Under the pieces are notes generated by a model. That model was not told the DNA's origin. It saw nothing but the letters and a program-made list of their open reading frames with translations, and did not search any database. A stretch of 36,666 nucleotides of DNA from the NCBI GenBank assembly GCA_022448645.1, contig JAKVBZ010000051.1, positions 1-36,666 on the forward strand, given 5' to 3'. A program made the translations under genes and the position numbers. Numbering within the stretch: position 1 is the stretch's first letter; every line of letters starts with the position of its first letter. Below are positions 1-8,141 of this stretch, one piece after another. This stretch comes from Pirellulaceae bacterium. GTDB taxonomy: Bacteria; Planctomycetota; Planctomycetia; Pirellulales; Pirellulaceae.

Positions 1-1
1 C

Positions 2-315
2 GTGGCAACAGTGACTGGCGCGGACTCCCAGTGGAACATCTCGGGCCATCTGCATGTGGAATATCTTGGCACCGGCTCGCTGAACGTGGAATCCGCAGGC
101 GTGGTTAACAGTGGAGTGAGTGTAATCGGCCTAAATTCTGGCTCAATCGGAGTGGCAACGATAACTGGTGCGGGCTCTCAGTGGAACAACACTGCGATCC
201 CCGTTCATGTCGGCTCGAGCACTTTGACTGTGGGACATCTGCCATCCCAGAACCATCAGCGCTGCTCCTGACTCTACTGAGCCTGATGCTGTTAGCTGGG
301 GTACAAGTCCGTTAG
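2..315 (+). pseudogene. 3' end of T5SS/PEP-CTERM-associated repeat protein, frameshifted before its sorting tail
   Basis: The gene is partial, entering from the left edge. The reading frame shows one complete 50-residue repeat (nt 2-151) and the start of a second (nt 152 on), each opening with VAT[VI]TGA followed by SQWN. This matches the T5SS/PEP-CTERM-associated repeat (TIGR04393 type) of surface beta-solenoid proteins. The repeat frame runs to a stop at 269-271 with a meaningless tail. From nt 241, in the frame one base back, the sequence reads AIPEPSALLLTLLSLMLL then a short basic end and a TAG at 313-315, which is a textbook PEP-CTERM sorting signal: PEP motif, hydrophobic helix, Arg. 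A single-base loss between about nt 200 and 240 would explain this. Either the gene is broken and its product is no longer sorted to the envelope, or there is a base-call error. The repeat family and tail are clear; the cause of the shift is not. Confidence 0.75.
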
Positions 316-326
316 GCCGCTAACGG
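309..326 (+). terminator. Small hairpin at the end of the PEP-CTERM gene
   Basis: A perfect 7-bp inverted repeat (CCGTTAG / CTAACGG) with a 4-base loop overlaps the TAG stop of the PEP-CTERM frame. No T-tract follows, so it may only be a weak or factor-assisted terminator. Nothing else is recognisable up to about nt 511. Confidence 0.25.
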
Positions 327-511
327 CGTCGTTCCTAGCGCCCGGGTGGAACGAGAAACGCGCATCTAGCGCCGGCCGACGAGCAGCTTGGGCAATCAAC
401 CCAATTGGTCATTCGTGCATGAACCACGGCGTCTGCCGTTCGGTCATCTGATACCTCTTACCACTGCAACCCGAATAGCGATGCGCTGGTCGTTGTTCAA
501 AGAAAGTATCG

Positions 512-1261
512 TTACTTTGCCGTGTAGCCGCCGTCGATCAAACAAGCGCTGCCGGTAGTGAACGAGCTTTCGTCGCTCGCCAAATGCAACACGGTAGCAG
601 CAATCTCTTCAGGTTGAGCCATACGTTGCAAAGGGCTCATCGATCGCAACTCATCCAGCTGTTCATCAGATAAGATGTTTAACATTGGCGTTTGAATGAC
701 ACCCGGACACACGGCGTTGACACGAATATTCGCACTGGCATGATCGAGCGCCATGCAGCGGACCAACCCGATGACGGCGTGTTTTGATACATTGTAGGCG
801 ACTTGGTTTTGCTGACCGATCACACCCGACGCAGACGCGATGCACACAATGTTGCCGCCGCCTTGCTTCTCCATAAAAGGAATCGCAAATTTCGAACACA
901 AGTAGCTGCCAGTAACATTTACCGACATCACACGGTCCCACTCAGGCTGGTCAATTTCGGTCACTGTTCCTGAACTGGCAATACCAGCATTATTCACCAG
1001 TACATCAATTCGACCATATTCCTCGACCGTCGCATTCATCAGGCGTTGAGTTCCGTCTTTCTGGGTAATGTCAACCTGATGAGCTATCCCGCGACCTCCG
1101 GCCGCAACAATCTCCTCGGCCATCGTCGTTGCACCTGACAAGTTAACATCTGCCACAACAACTTGGGCACCTTCTCGAGCAAATAATCGCACAATGGCAG
1201 CTCCCAATCCCTGACCACCCCCCGTCACTACCGCCACTTTATCTTGCAAACGCAACATCAT
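512..1261 (-). CDS. SDR-family NAD(P)-dependent oxidoreductase (FabG-like)
   Basis: A 249-residue classical short-chain dehydrogenase/reductase. It has the Rossmann nucleotide-binding motif TGGGQGLG at residues 13-20, the NNAG structural motif, and a complete catalytic set: Ser143 in IASASG, Tyr156 and Lys160 in YNVSK. The C-terminal end has the PEEIA and LIDGGYTAK-type finish common in FabG-like and glucose/sorbitol-type SDRs. It should reduce or oxidise a small carbonyl/alcohol with NAD(H) or NADP(H) in the cytoplasm. The substrate cannot be told from sequence; an acidic residue (ADVN) after beta-2 favours NAD(H). It is a single gene flanked by intergenic DNA. The start codon is one of two adjacent ATGs (1259-1261 or 1256-1258). 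Confidence 0.93.
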   Translation of the reverse strand: MMLRLQDKVAVVTGGGQGLGAAIVRLFAREGAQVVVADVNLSGATTMAEEIVAAGGRGIAHQVDITQKDGTQRLMNATVEEYGRIDVLVNNAGIASSGTVTEIDQPEWDRVMSVNVTGSYLCSKFAIPFMEKQGGGNIVCIASASGVIGQQNQVAYNVSKHAVIGLVRCMALDHASANIRVNAVCPGVIQTPMLNILSDEQLDELRSMSPLQRMAQPEEIAATVLHLASDESSFTTGSACLIDGGYTAK

Positions 1262-1694
1262 TCATTCTTTCGTCATAGAGACCTGTGCAACAGATACGAC
1301 CCTATTCATGGCACCGACAGTTCGTCATTCTAAGCACTTGATTTTACCGAAGGCTGCAGTCAACCACTACAGGCCATAACCACAACCGCAGGGACCATCC
1401 CAAACGCAGCCACGATCTGTCAGCTGATGACGGTGCAAGCTCAGCTCATTAGAACACGAAGGTTTTTTAGTTCACATCTAGAAGCTGGTGACTTACCACA
1501 GAACGTCGCCGTTTCATTCGACCTTGGAACGCGGTCCTACAGAGACAGTTAGCCGCAGCGAGTCACCTCGTTCTCCATAGCGATTCAAATTGACTTGTGC
1601 TATTATGAAGTAGCGACGACATTGTCTCGAATTCTGTACAGAATGACTGTGACAGTGTGTCTTCATGTTGGGGTGCCGAGGTGGATTTTAACCA
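1262..1694. other. Intergenic region between divergent genes
   Basis: This 433-bp stretch separates the SDR (minus) from the DUF1549/1553 gene (plus), so it should hold promoters for both. I see no RNA gene, repeat or convincing promoter. The only start-associated signal is GAGGTGG at 1678-1684, ten bases upstream of the ATG at 1695, a plausible ribosome-binding site. Confidence 0.5.
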
Positions 1695-4600
1695 ATGACA
1701 CATCAATTTCGACTCATCTACATTCTGTCAGTAGCTGTCTGGTTTGGTTTCGGTCTTACGGCAAATACAGCGGAGCAGGAATCGGCTGACAGTGTTGCCA
1801 CGGAATCACGACAGTGGGTGCTTTCGAATGATTTAGCTCGATTCGACAAGGAGTTTCCTAATCCATTGCCGGACAGCCAAGGCCACACAGTGTGGTTCTT
1901 CCTACGGACGACTGGCTACGAGGGCCCGATGCCAACACGTCAGTGGCTGAGGGATGGAAAGTACGTGCCACTTGGTGCATCTCACCCACAGTTGTTCAAT
2001 GTGGCAATTTCTGGTTGGATCTATCAGGCAGCCCCTTTTCTTTCACCGATGTTTGGGCGTGTTTTGGAACCAATGGACACCGGAGTTTCATGGAATCCTG
2101 GTGACATCAACCTTTCGCCGGGTCCTGACCATGCCGTGATCGTAGGCTGGCAAAGCCCTGTGTTCGGACGGATGGAGCTGGAGGGCAAGTTTGAGCACGC
2201 GCAGGACTGTTGTGGCATCAACTCTCAAATCGACTGGTACGTCCAGCGGGGGCCAGCTCCTCGTTCGAACAGCGGTTTCATTCCAACTGAGTTATTGTCC
2301 GGCCACAGCAACTATGGAACCGAGGATTCCGCTGGAACTTTTCACCTCGTGGATCTTGAGGTAAATGCTGGGGACTTTGTTTATTTCATTGTCGACGCCC
2401 ACGCCGACGGAACAGACGTCCCTCACACGGGCGACGGTACACGGTTCGACGTCACCGTGACGGTACATGACGCCAAACTGCCGCCACCGCCATCTTTCGA
2501 AAAAGACATTCGCCCAATTTTGGCAACAGCTTGTTTCGACTGCCACGGCGAAGACATGCAAGAGGCACAGTTGGACGTCCGCACGGTTTCGTCAATCCTG
2601 CAAGGTGGTGAGAACGGCCACGGAATCGTCCAAGGCAATCCCGACCGCAGTCTTTTGCTAGACATGTTGGAACGAAACCAAATGCCTCCGGAAGGCATGG
2701 ACCCACTTAGCAACACCCAGATTAGCCTCATCCGCCGCTGGATTGCTGCCGGCGCTCCTGCGGACGAAAAGATTGTTAAATTACCTCCGCGAACCTCCAT
2801 CTCTGATGAAGATCGACAGTATTGGGCCTTCCAATCACCGGTCAAGGCCAGGCTTCCAGATGTTCAAACGAACGGACAAACGCATTCAGCGTTAGACCGG
2901 CTCATCTTAAATCGTCTAGAAAACAAAAACTTAACATTTTCGCCTCAAGCCGATCGACTGACACTGCTCCGCCGTGCCTGGCTTAACTTGATAGGATTGC
3001 CTCCAACTCCGGCAGAATTGAAACGGTTCGAAAACGACACGCGACCGGATGCATGGGAACGCTTGTTGGATCGCTTGCTGGCAAACCCTCACTACGGTGA
3101 ACGCTGGGGACGTCATTGGTTGGATGCCGTCGCTTATGTAGATAATCGCTTGTTTGACGGCGACTTGAGAACCATCTATGCCAATGAAGAAATCTGGCGA
3201 TATCGAGACTACGTACTCAACGCCTTGAACGAAGACCTGCCCTACGACATGTTCCTGACAGAACAATTGGCCGGCGATGAATTAGTCGATTGGCGTACGA
3301 AAAAGGAATTCACTCCGGATATCGTACGACGTTTAGAAGCAACCGGGTTCTATCGCAGCATCGAAGACCACACCAGTCAAAGCCAATATGGCATTGCCAA
3401 ACGATACGAGGTAGTTTTTGACACGATGCAAATGCTCACTTCCGGTGTGATGGGACTCACCCTGGAATGTTGCCGTTGCCACAATCACAAATTCGACCCA
3501 CTACCGCAACGAGACTATTACCGGCTGATGGCGATCGTGGAACCGGCACTGAATCCACATAACTGGAGAACGCCTCAGCAACGCTGGTTGCCTGACGTGT
3601 CGCCTGCGAAACGCGAAGAGATCGATGCACACAACAGCTCAATCGATCAACAAGTAAAGCCTTTGCAGAACCAGCAAAAGAAAGCCGAAGAGCAAAAAAA
3701 CAAAACAGAAGCGGAAAACTTAAAGGCAAAAATCAGCAAGCTGCAACAAGGTAAGCGTAGTTATCGCAAAATCCAAGCTTTGTGGGATGTCGGCCCTGCA
3801 CCACGTTCGAGATTATTACGAAGGGGCAACGTCGCCACCCCCGGTGTGTTCGTCGAACCCGGATTCCCAGAAGTTCTTTCGATGGGACGGTCCGTTGCGG
3901 CACTCAAACCGCAAGACACCGCCGGCGAGTCCACCGGAATGCGGCTGGCACTGGCTCGCTGGCTGACACAGCCAGACCACCCGTTAACCGCACGGGTGAT
4001 GGTCAATCGAGTCTGGCACCATCACTTCGGGAAAGGCATCGTCGAAACCCCCGGAAACTTCGGTCGTTCCGGCAGTCCACCAACTCATCCCGAGTTGCTC
4101 GACTGGCTGGCAGTCGACTTTGCCGAACGCGATTGGAGCCTGAAACGGCTGCACCAACGAATCATGACCTCCGCGGTGTATCAACAGACTTCGAGTGATA
4201 CGGCACAGACACTGGCACACGAAATCGACCCACTCAACGAAATGCTGTGGCGCATGCCGATGCGCCGATTAGAGTCGGAATCGATCCGTGACAGCCTACT
4301 CTCTGTCGCCGGTACGTTGGATCGAAGCCCGGGCGGGCCGCCCGTCATGATTTCGAACCCCGCTTCGGGTCTTTCACGAGTCAAACAAGAACCAACTCCC
4401 ACCAGCAACCTGCGTCGCAGCATTTATTTGTTCGCCCGACGAGTCTATCCGCTATCGTTTTTAGAAGTCTTCGACAGCCCCATCGTCGCAGTGAACTGTA
4501 CGCGCCGAATGTCATCGGCCACCGTGCTTCAATCCGTGACGCAACTTAACGACACCTTCGTCTTAGAAAATGCAACCAACGTCGCACGACGAATACAACA

Positions 4601-4823
4601 AATGATTCATGAGGATACCGAACGGCAGATTGTCGAAGCGTGGAGAATCGTATTAACACGAGAACCAGAACCGGAAACTCTAGCCCGCTGCCAAAACTTC
4701 CTTGCCGCTCAACAAGACCTTTACGAACAGGAAAACGCAGAAAAACAGGAAGCGACAGCACAGGCGCTTACTGATCTGTGCCATATGTTGTTATGCACCA
4801 ACGAGTTCCTCTACGTTGAATAG
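1695..4823 (+). CDS. Secreted CBM-like/cytochrome/DUF1549/DUF1553 giant protein
   Basis: A 1042-residue protein with an N-terminal signal peptide (hydrophobic residues about 5-25). Domains in order: a beta-rich carbohydrate-binding-like module (about 30-255, ending in a VDAH...HTGDGTRFDVT strand); a planctomycete cytochrome-c-like segment (PSCyt1) with CFDCH at 280-284; DUF1549 (PSCyt2, about 398-610) with a second CxxCH, C592-C593-R594-C595-H596, in CCRCHNHKFDP; a Lys/Gln-rich coiled coil (about 646-686); and DUF1553 (PSD1, about 735-1040) containing MVNRVWHHHFGKG. This architecture is characteristic of planctomycetes. The biochemical function is unproven; the CxxCH motifs suggest covalent haem and periplasmic redox chemistry, and the N-terminal module suggests binding of glycans or another solid ligand. 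A DUF1501 partner starts 91 bp downstream. Start chosen at the ATG giving the signal peptide and the GAGGTGG site. Confidence 0.93.
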   Translation: MTHQFRLIYILSVAVWFGFGLTANTAEQESADSVATESRQWVLSNDLARFDKEFPNPLPDSQGHTVWFFLRTTGYEGPMPTRQWLRDGKYVPLGASHPQLFNVAISGWIYQAAPFLSPMFGRVLEPMDTGVSWNPGDINLSPGPDHAVIVGWQSPVFGRMELEGKFEHAQDCCGINSQIDWYVQRGPAPRSNSGFIPTELLSGHSNYGTEDSAGTFHLVDLEVNAGDFVYFIVDAHADGTDVPHTGDGTRFDVTVTVHDAKLPPPPSFEKDIRPILATACFDCHGEDMQEAQLDVRTVSSILQGGENGHGIVQGNPDRSLLLDMLERNQMPPEGMDPLSNTQISLIRRWIAAGAPADEKIVKLPPRTSISDEDRQYWAFQSPVKARLPDVQTNGQTHSALDRLILNRLENKNLTFSPQADRLTLLRRAWLNLIGLPPTPAELKRFENDTRPDAWERLLDRLLANPHYGERWGRHWLDAVAYVDNRLFDGDLRTIYANEEIWRYRDYVLNALNEDLPYDMFLTEQLAGDELVDWRTKKEFTPDIVRRLEATGFYRSIEDHTSQSQYGIAKRYEVVFDTMQMLTSGVMGLTLECCRCHNHKFDPLPQRDYYRLMAIVEPALNPHNWRTPQQRWLPDVSPAKREEIDAHNSSIDQQVKPLQNQQKKAEEQKNKTEAENLKAKISKLQQGKRSYRKIQALWDVGPAPRSRLLRRGNVATPGVFVEPGFPEVLSMGRSVAALKPQDTAGESTGMRLALARWLTQPDHPLTARVMVNRVWHHHFGKGIVETPGNFGRSGSPPTHPELLDWLAVDFAERDWSLKRLHQRIMTSAVYQQTSSDTAQTLAHEIDPLNEMLWRMPMRRLESESIRDSLLSVAGTLDRSPGGPPVMISNPASGLSRVKQEPTPTSNLRRSIYLFARRVYPLSFLEVFDSPIVAVNCTRRMSSATVLQSVTQLNDTFVLENATNVARRIQQMIHEDTERQIVEAWRIVLTREPEPETLARCQNFLAAQQDLYEQENAEKQEATAQALTDLCHMLLCTNEFLYVE

Positions 4824-4914
4824 TTCGTGAAATTTAGCCACAATATGACGATACTAAGATAAGATCGCCTGAATCCAATTTGCGAATGTAGCTTGTGCCC
4901 CAGGCCCGAGCACC

Positions 4915-6384
4915 ATGGGAAGACACCAGGAGCATGCGTTACACGCATCATCGATTATGTTTTCGCCTTTGACACGCCGAGACGTACTTCGCCAAGCCGG
5001 ACTTGGGTTTGGCTCATTGGCTCTGGCAGGTGTATGTCAGGACGCAGGCTTGCTGGCTGCTTCCAGCAACTCTTCGATGACCAATTTGCAACCTCGCAAC
5101 GGCCATTTGCCAGGTCGAGCACGTGCGGTGATTCAGCTTTTTCAGAATGGTGGTCCGTCGCAGATGGACATCTTTGACGAAAAGCCTGAACTGACGAAGC
5201 ACAATGGCAAACCCCATCCGGGTGAAGTGGAGACGTTCCAGAAGAACAACAAGAACGTCTTGATGAAAAGCCCTTTCACCTTCCAGCGGCACGGTCAGTG
5301 TGGCATGAATCTGGGTGAGACGATCCCTCACATCGCCTCAGTAGCTGATGAGATTTGTCTCGTGCGATCCATGGTGTCGGAAAACAACAATCATCCCTTC
5401 GCCATCAACATGCTGCAAACCGGAAAAACTTTTTTCGGTCGCCCTGCCATGGGATCGTGGATCTGCTACGGCCTGGGCAGCGAGAACCAGAGCTTGCCCG
5501 GTTACGTCGTACTCCGTGATCCAGCCGGCTACAACACCTCGGGAAAAATGGTTTGGTCCAGCGGCTGGCTACCCGCGATCTTCCAGGGCACTGAATTTAG
5601 CTCCAGTGGAACACCAATACATCATCTGGTGCCGCCGAAAAACATTTCTAGCAAAGCGCGCTCGTCCAGCTTGCAACTCTTATTGGAACTCAATCGTCAG
5701 CACCAACAGGAACATCTGCACGAAACCGAGTTGGATGCCCGCATCCAAAATTTTGAATTGGCTGCGCGCATGCAATTGGAAGCGATGGACGTCTTGGATG
5801 TATCTCGTGAAACTGCGGCAACCCGAGAGCTATATGGGTTGGACAACCCCACGACGGCTGGCTACGGACTGCGCTGCTTAATGGCTCGCCGCTTGGTGGA
5901 AAACGGAGTGAGGTTCGTTCAAGTCTTTCCGCCGTTAAGTCCATCGTTTCAACCATGGGACAATCATGAAGGTTTGCCAGGGGGAGTCAGGACCATCTCG
6001 TCGCATGTGGACCAGCCTAGTGCAGCCTTGATCAAAGACCTGAAGCAGCGAGGGTTGCTTGACGAAGTGATCGTCATGTGGACTGGAGAATTCGGACGTC
6101 TACCGATCACACAAGGTGCCACTGGACGTGACCATAATCGCAACGCTTTCAGCCTCTTTATGTCTGGAGGTGGTTTTCAAAGTGGATTGACATATGGGGC
6201 AACGGACGAATTTGGCTACGCTTCCGTGGACAAGCGTGTGACCGTACCTGACCTGCACGCTACATTGCTGCACCAACTGGGACTCGACCACCGCCAGTTG
6301 ACGTACCTTCACAAAGGCCGCCATGAGCGCCTGACGGATCCCGAAGTGACTCAAGCTCGGGTCGTTCAGGACCTTCTAGTGTAA
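4915..6384 (+). CDS. DUF1501 protein with Tat signal (cassette 1)
   Basis: A 489-residue DUF1501 member (alkaline-phosphatase/sulfatase-like clan). The likely true start is the ATG at 4957, which puts the twin-arginine motif TRRDVLRQAG near the N-terminus; the longer form adds 14 unremarkable residues. Family motifs seen are FQNGGPSQMDIFDEKPEL, GEFGRLPITQGATGRDHN and the GATDEFGY ending segment, followed by HATLLHQLGLDHRQLTY. Length and motif order are normal for the family. Tat export implies folding in the cytoplasm, probably with a metal cofactor, before transport. The activity is unknown. It lies 91 bp after the DUF1549/1553 protein on the same strand, the usual planctomycete pairing, so the two products probably act together outside the cytoplasm. 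Confidence 0.92.
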   Translation: MGRHQEHALHASSIMFSPLTRRDVLRQAGLGFGSLALAGVCQDAGLLAASSNSSMTNLQPRNGHLPGRARAVIQLFQNGGPSQMDIFDEKPELTKHNGKPHPGEVETFQKNNKNVLMKSPFTFQRHGQCGMNLGETIPHIASVADEICLVRSMVSENNNHPFAINMLQTGKTFFGRPAMGSWICYGLGSENQSLPGYVVLRDPAGYNTSGKMVWSSGWLPAIFQGTEFSSSGTPIHHLVPPKNISSKARSSSLQLLLELNRQHQQEHLHETELDARIQNFELAARMQLEAMDVLDVSRETAATRELYGLDNPTTAGYGLRCLMARRLVENGVRFVQVFPPLSPSFQPWDNHEGLPGGVRTISSHVDQPSAALIKDLKQRGLLDEVIVMWTGEFGRLPITQGATGRDHNRNAFSLFMSGGGFQSGLTYGATDEFGYASVDKRVTVPDLHATLLHQLGLDHRQLTYLHKGRHERLTDPEVTQARVVQDLLV

Positions 6385-6469
6385 GCTTCGTCGGCGATGC
6401 AACCGCCGGTCGAATTAGCATTCCAACCACATTGCGACCACCAAAATGCACACCATCCATACCCGCTAG

Positions 6470-6493
6470 GACAACGCAAAACGACGCGTTGTC
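6470..6493. terminator. Hairpin in convergent intergenic region
   Basis: ACAACGC and GCGTTGT (extended by a G-C pair) form an 8-bp stem with an 8-base loop, midway between the ends of the convergent DUF1501 and sialidase-like genes. Position suits a bidirectional terminator, but no T-tract is present on either side. Confidence 0.3.
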
Positions 6494-6614
6494 TCGTTCG
6501 GTACGGAACTCCCCCTTTTTGGCCTGCGTCATTCCTTTGGTTTCCACATGCCTCTCGCTCTGAAAACAAGGGCATCCAAAGAACGTTGCGACCACACAGG
6601 TAAAGACATTTGCA

Positions 6615-7712
6615 CTAAGCAAGTGCGAGTCGACAACATCGAAGATACGTCACAGATTCTTCCGTGACGTAATAGGCCACCACAATCGTACCGTCACTTA
6701 GTTGTGCGGCAGCCGGTACACCAAAGGTAAAATGATGCCAAGAATGCAGGGCGCCTTGCTCTGCATCCTGTTTTCCCGCCAGCACCGGCGCCGTGCGTAC
6801 TCGAGCCGGTTCGACTCCCCAAATCTCCAGGTGATCCTCTTCGCGAAACTTTGTGCCATCGCTGCCTGACAAAATGGCACGAATCCCAAAGGGTTCTCGT
6901 CGGTGGTTGGTGACAGCCAGAACTCGTCCATCCTGTAAAGTCAACAACTCCGTGCGCTGTCCCCAGAACCCACTGTCATACGGCTCGGTCCAAGTTCGTC
7001 CTAGGTCAGACGATGTCGATAGATGCACGTTGATTCCACGGTCGGTGGTCATGTCATGGGTCCAATAGGCTGCCAATAACCGTTGGTCTTTGAGCTGTGT
7101 CATGGCTAAATCAAAGAAAAACGGATTCTGACTGATGTTAACCGCTTCGACCGGCTCCCAAGTCTGGCCTCTATTCAGCGATCGAGACATCAGGTTCGCA
7201 AAGCTACCTTTTGGTACGCGATCACCGTCACCTTTGCCTTCGCTCGTTGACAGCAACGTTCCATCCGCTAAGCCGGTGATCGGGCCCAGCCCTCCAACGC
7301 TGCCACACGGTTCTGCCTGGCACCATTCGGGCGTCGACCAGTTTTGTCCTCCGTCGTGTGACCTCGACACGAAAATGGTCGAATCGACACCGATCTGACG
7401 GCAGACACGTACTACACCAATCAACTCCCCGTCCGGCATTCTGGTTAGTCCGCCCGGCCACTGGGCCCCTTCGACGCCTTCGATCTTTTCACAAATCGTA
7501 CCAGCACACTCCCAGTTGAGCCCTCCATCTAATGACCGATGCACCTTTACCAAACCATCCGCACTTTCCCGAGCTGTACCATGGCGACAGGTACACACCA
7601 GGATGTCATCCTCCCAAGCACACAAAAACGGAATGGCTACATACTCACTTACAAGTTGTGGCTGCGGATTGATGTAAATTAAGCGGTGGTCAAGAACCGT
7701 CAGACCGGCCAT
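6615..7712 (-). CDS. Sialidase-like BNR-repeat protein
   Basis: A 365-residue six-bladed propeller protein of the sialidase/neuraminidase superfamily. Asp-box (S-x-D-x-G-x-x-W) motifs recur: SLDGGLNWE, SHDGGQNWS, a degenerate SLNRGQTWE, and SSDLGRTWTE. An early Arg (RHGTARES) could be one of the substrate-carboxylate-binding arginines. There is no signal peptide, so the protein appears cytoplasmic unless the start is misplaced. Many planctomycete relatives are annotated as exo-alpha-sialidases but are not proven to cleave sialic acid; other glycosidase or lyase activities are possible. It converges with the DUF1501 gene and stands alone on its strand. Confidence 0.85.
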   Translation of the reverse strand: MAGLTVLDHRLIYINPQPQLVSEYVAIPFLCAWEDDILVCTCRHGTARESADGLVKVHRSLDGGLNWECAGTICEKIEGVEGAQWPGGLTRMPDGELIGVVRVCRQIGVDSTIFVSRSHDGGQNWSTPEWCQAEPCGSVGGLGPITGLADGTLLSTSEGKGDGDRVPKGSFANLMSRSLNRGQTWEPVEAVNISQNPFFFDLAMTQLKDQRLLAAYWTHDMTTDRGINVHLSTSSDLGRTWTEPYDSGFWGQRTELLTLQDGRVLAVTNHRREPFGIRAILSGSDGTKFREEDHLEIWGVEPARVRTAPVLAGKQDAEQGALHSWHHFTFGVPAAAQLSDGTIVVAYYVTEESVTYLRCCRLALA

Positions 7713-8141
7713 AGGTATTCTTCCAGGAAAGTTGCGTAGCAGTATGCTGTACGGGCAGGCAGATTCACGTCAGTACCATGGACCGGAACAGCCGACTGTA
7801 GCTTATCATGCCCTCAACAAACCAGAAAGATACTGTTCCTGGAATCTGCTGAGCCAAGAATCGGCTGCCTGATCCCACCGCTGCGCAGAGCCAATCTAGA
7901 GTTTTCCATCCGGACGGTAATACTACCAACACACTCGTTAGAGAAACTAACCCACTGAGTATTCGCCAAGCAATGGATATTCATAGGGTTTCACGCCGTC
8001 CCACTTACATGACAACAACGACTCTGTTCCGTTCCGTCCCATTGTTTTCTTGACCGAAAACGACTCTTGCCTTAAACTGCAATGTGTGGAAAATTTCTGA
8101 ACACAAGTAGGCATTCATACCGGTAACATAACGATCTCTAT
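7713..8141. other. Intergenic region upstream of cassette 2
   Basis: This 429-bp stretch lies between divergently transcribed genes. Apart from the promoter-like pair noted at 8050-8078, I see no coding remnant, RNA or repeat. Confidence 0.45.
8050..8078 (+). promoter_or_regulatory. Possible sigma-70-type promoter for cassette 2
   Basis: TTGACC (8050-8055) and TAAACT (8073-8078) are separated by 17 bp and lie 64 bp before the ATG of the large DUF1549/1553 gene. The -35 element matches 5/6 of consensus, the -10 only 4/6. Visual match only. Confidence 0.3.

Noticed and set aside
1589..1607. TTGACT and TATTAT as a promoter pair
   Set aside because: The hexamers are only about five bases apart, far from the 16-18 bp spacing needed.
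1595..1789. 64-residue plus-strand ORF overlapping the start of the cassette 1 large gene
   Set aside because: It overlaps the signal-peptide region of a clear gene in another frame and has no recognisable features.
2423..2845. 140-residue minus-strand ORF inside the cassette 1 large gene
   Set aside because: Antisense shadow of the cytochrome-like and DUF1549 coding region; composition is not protein-like.
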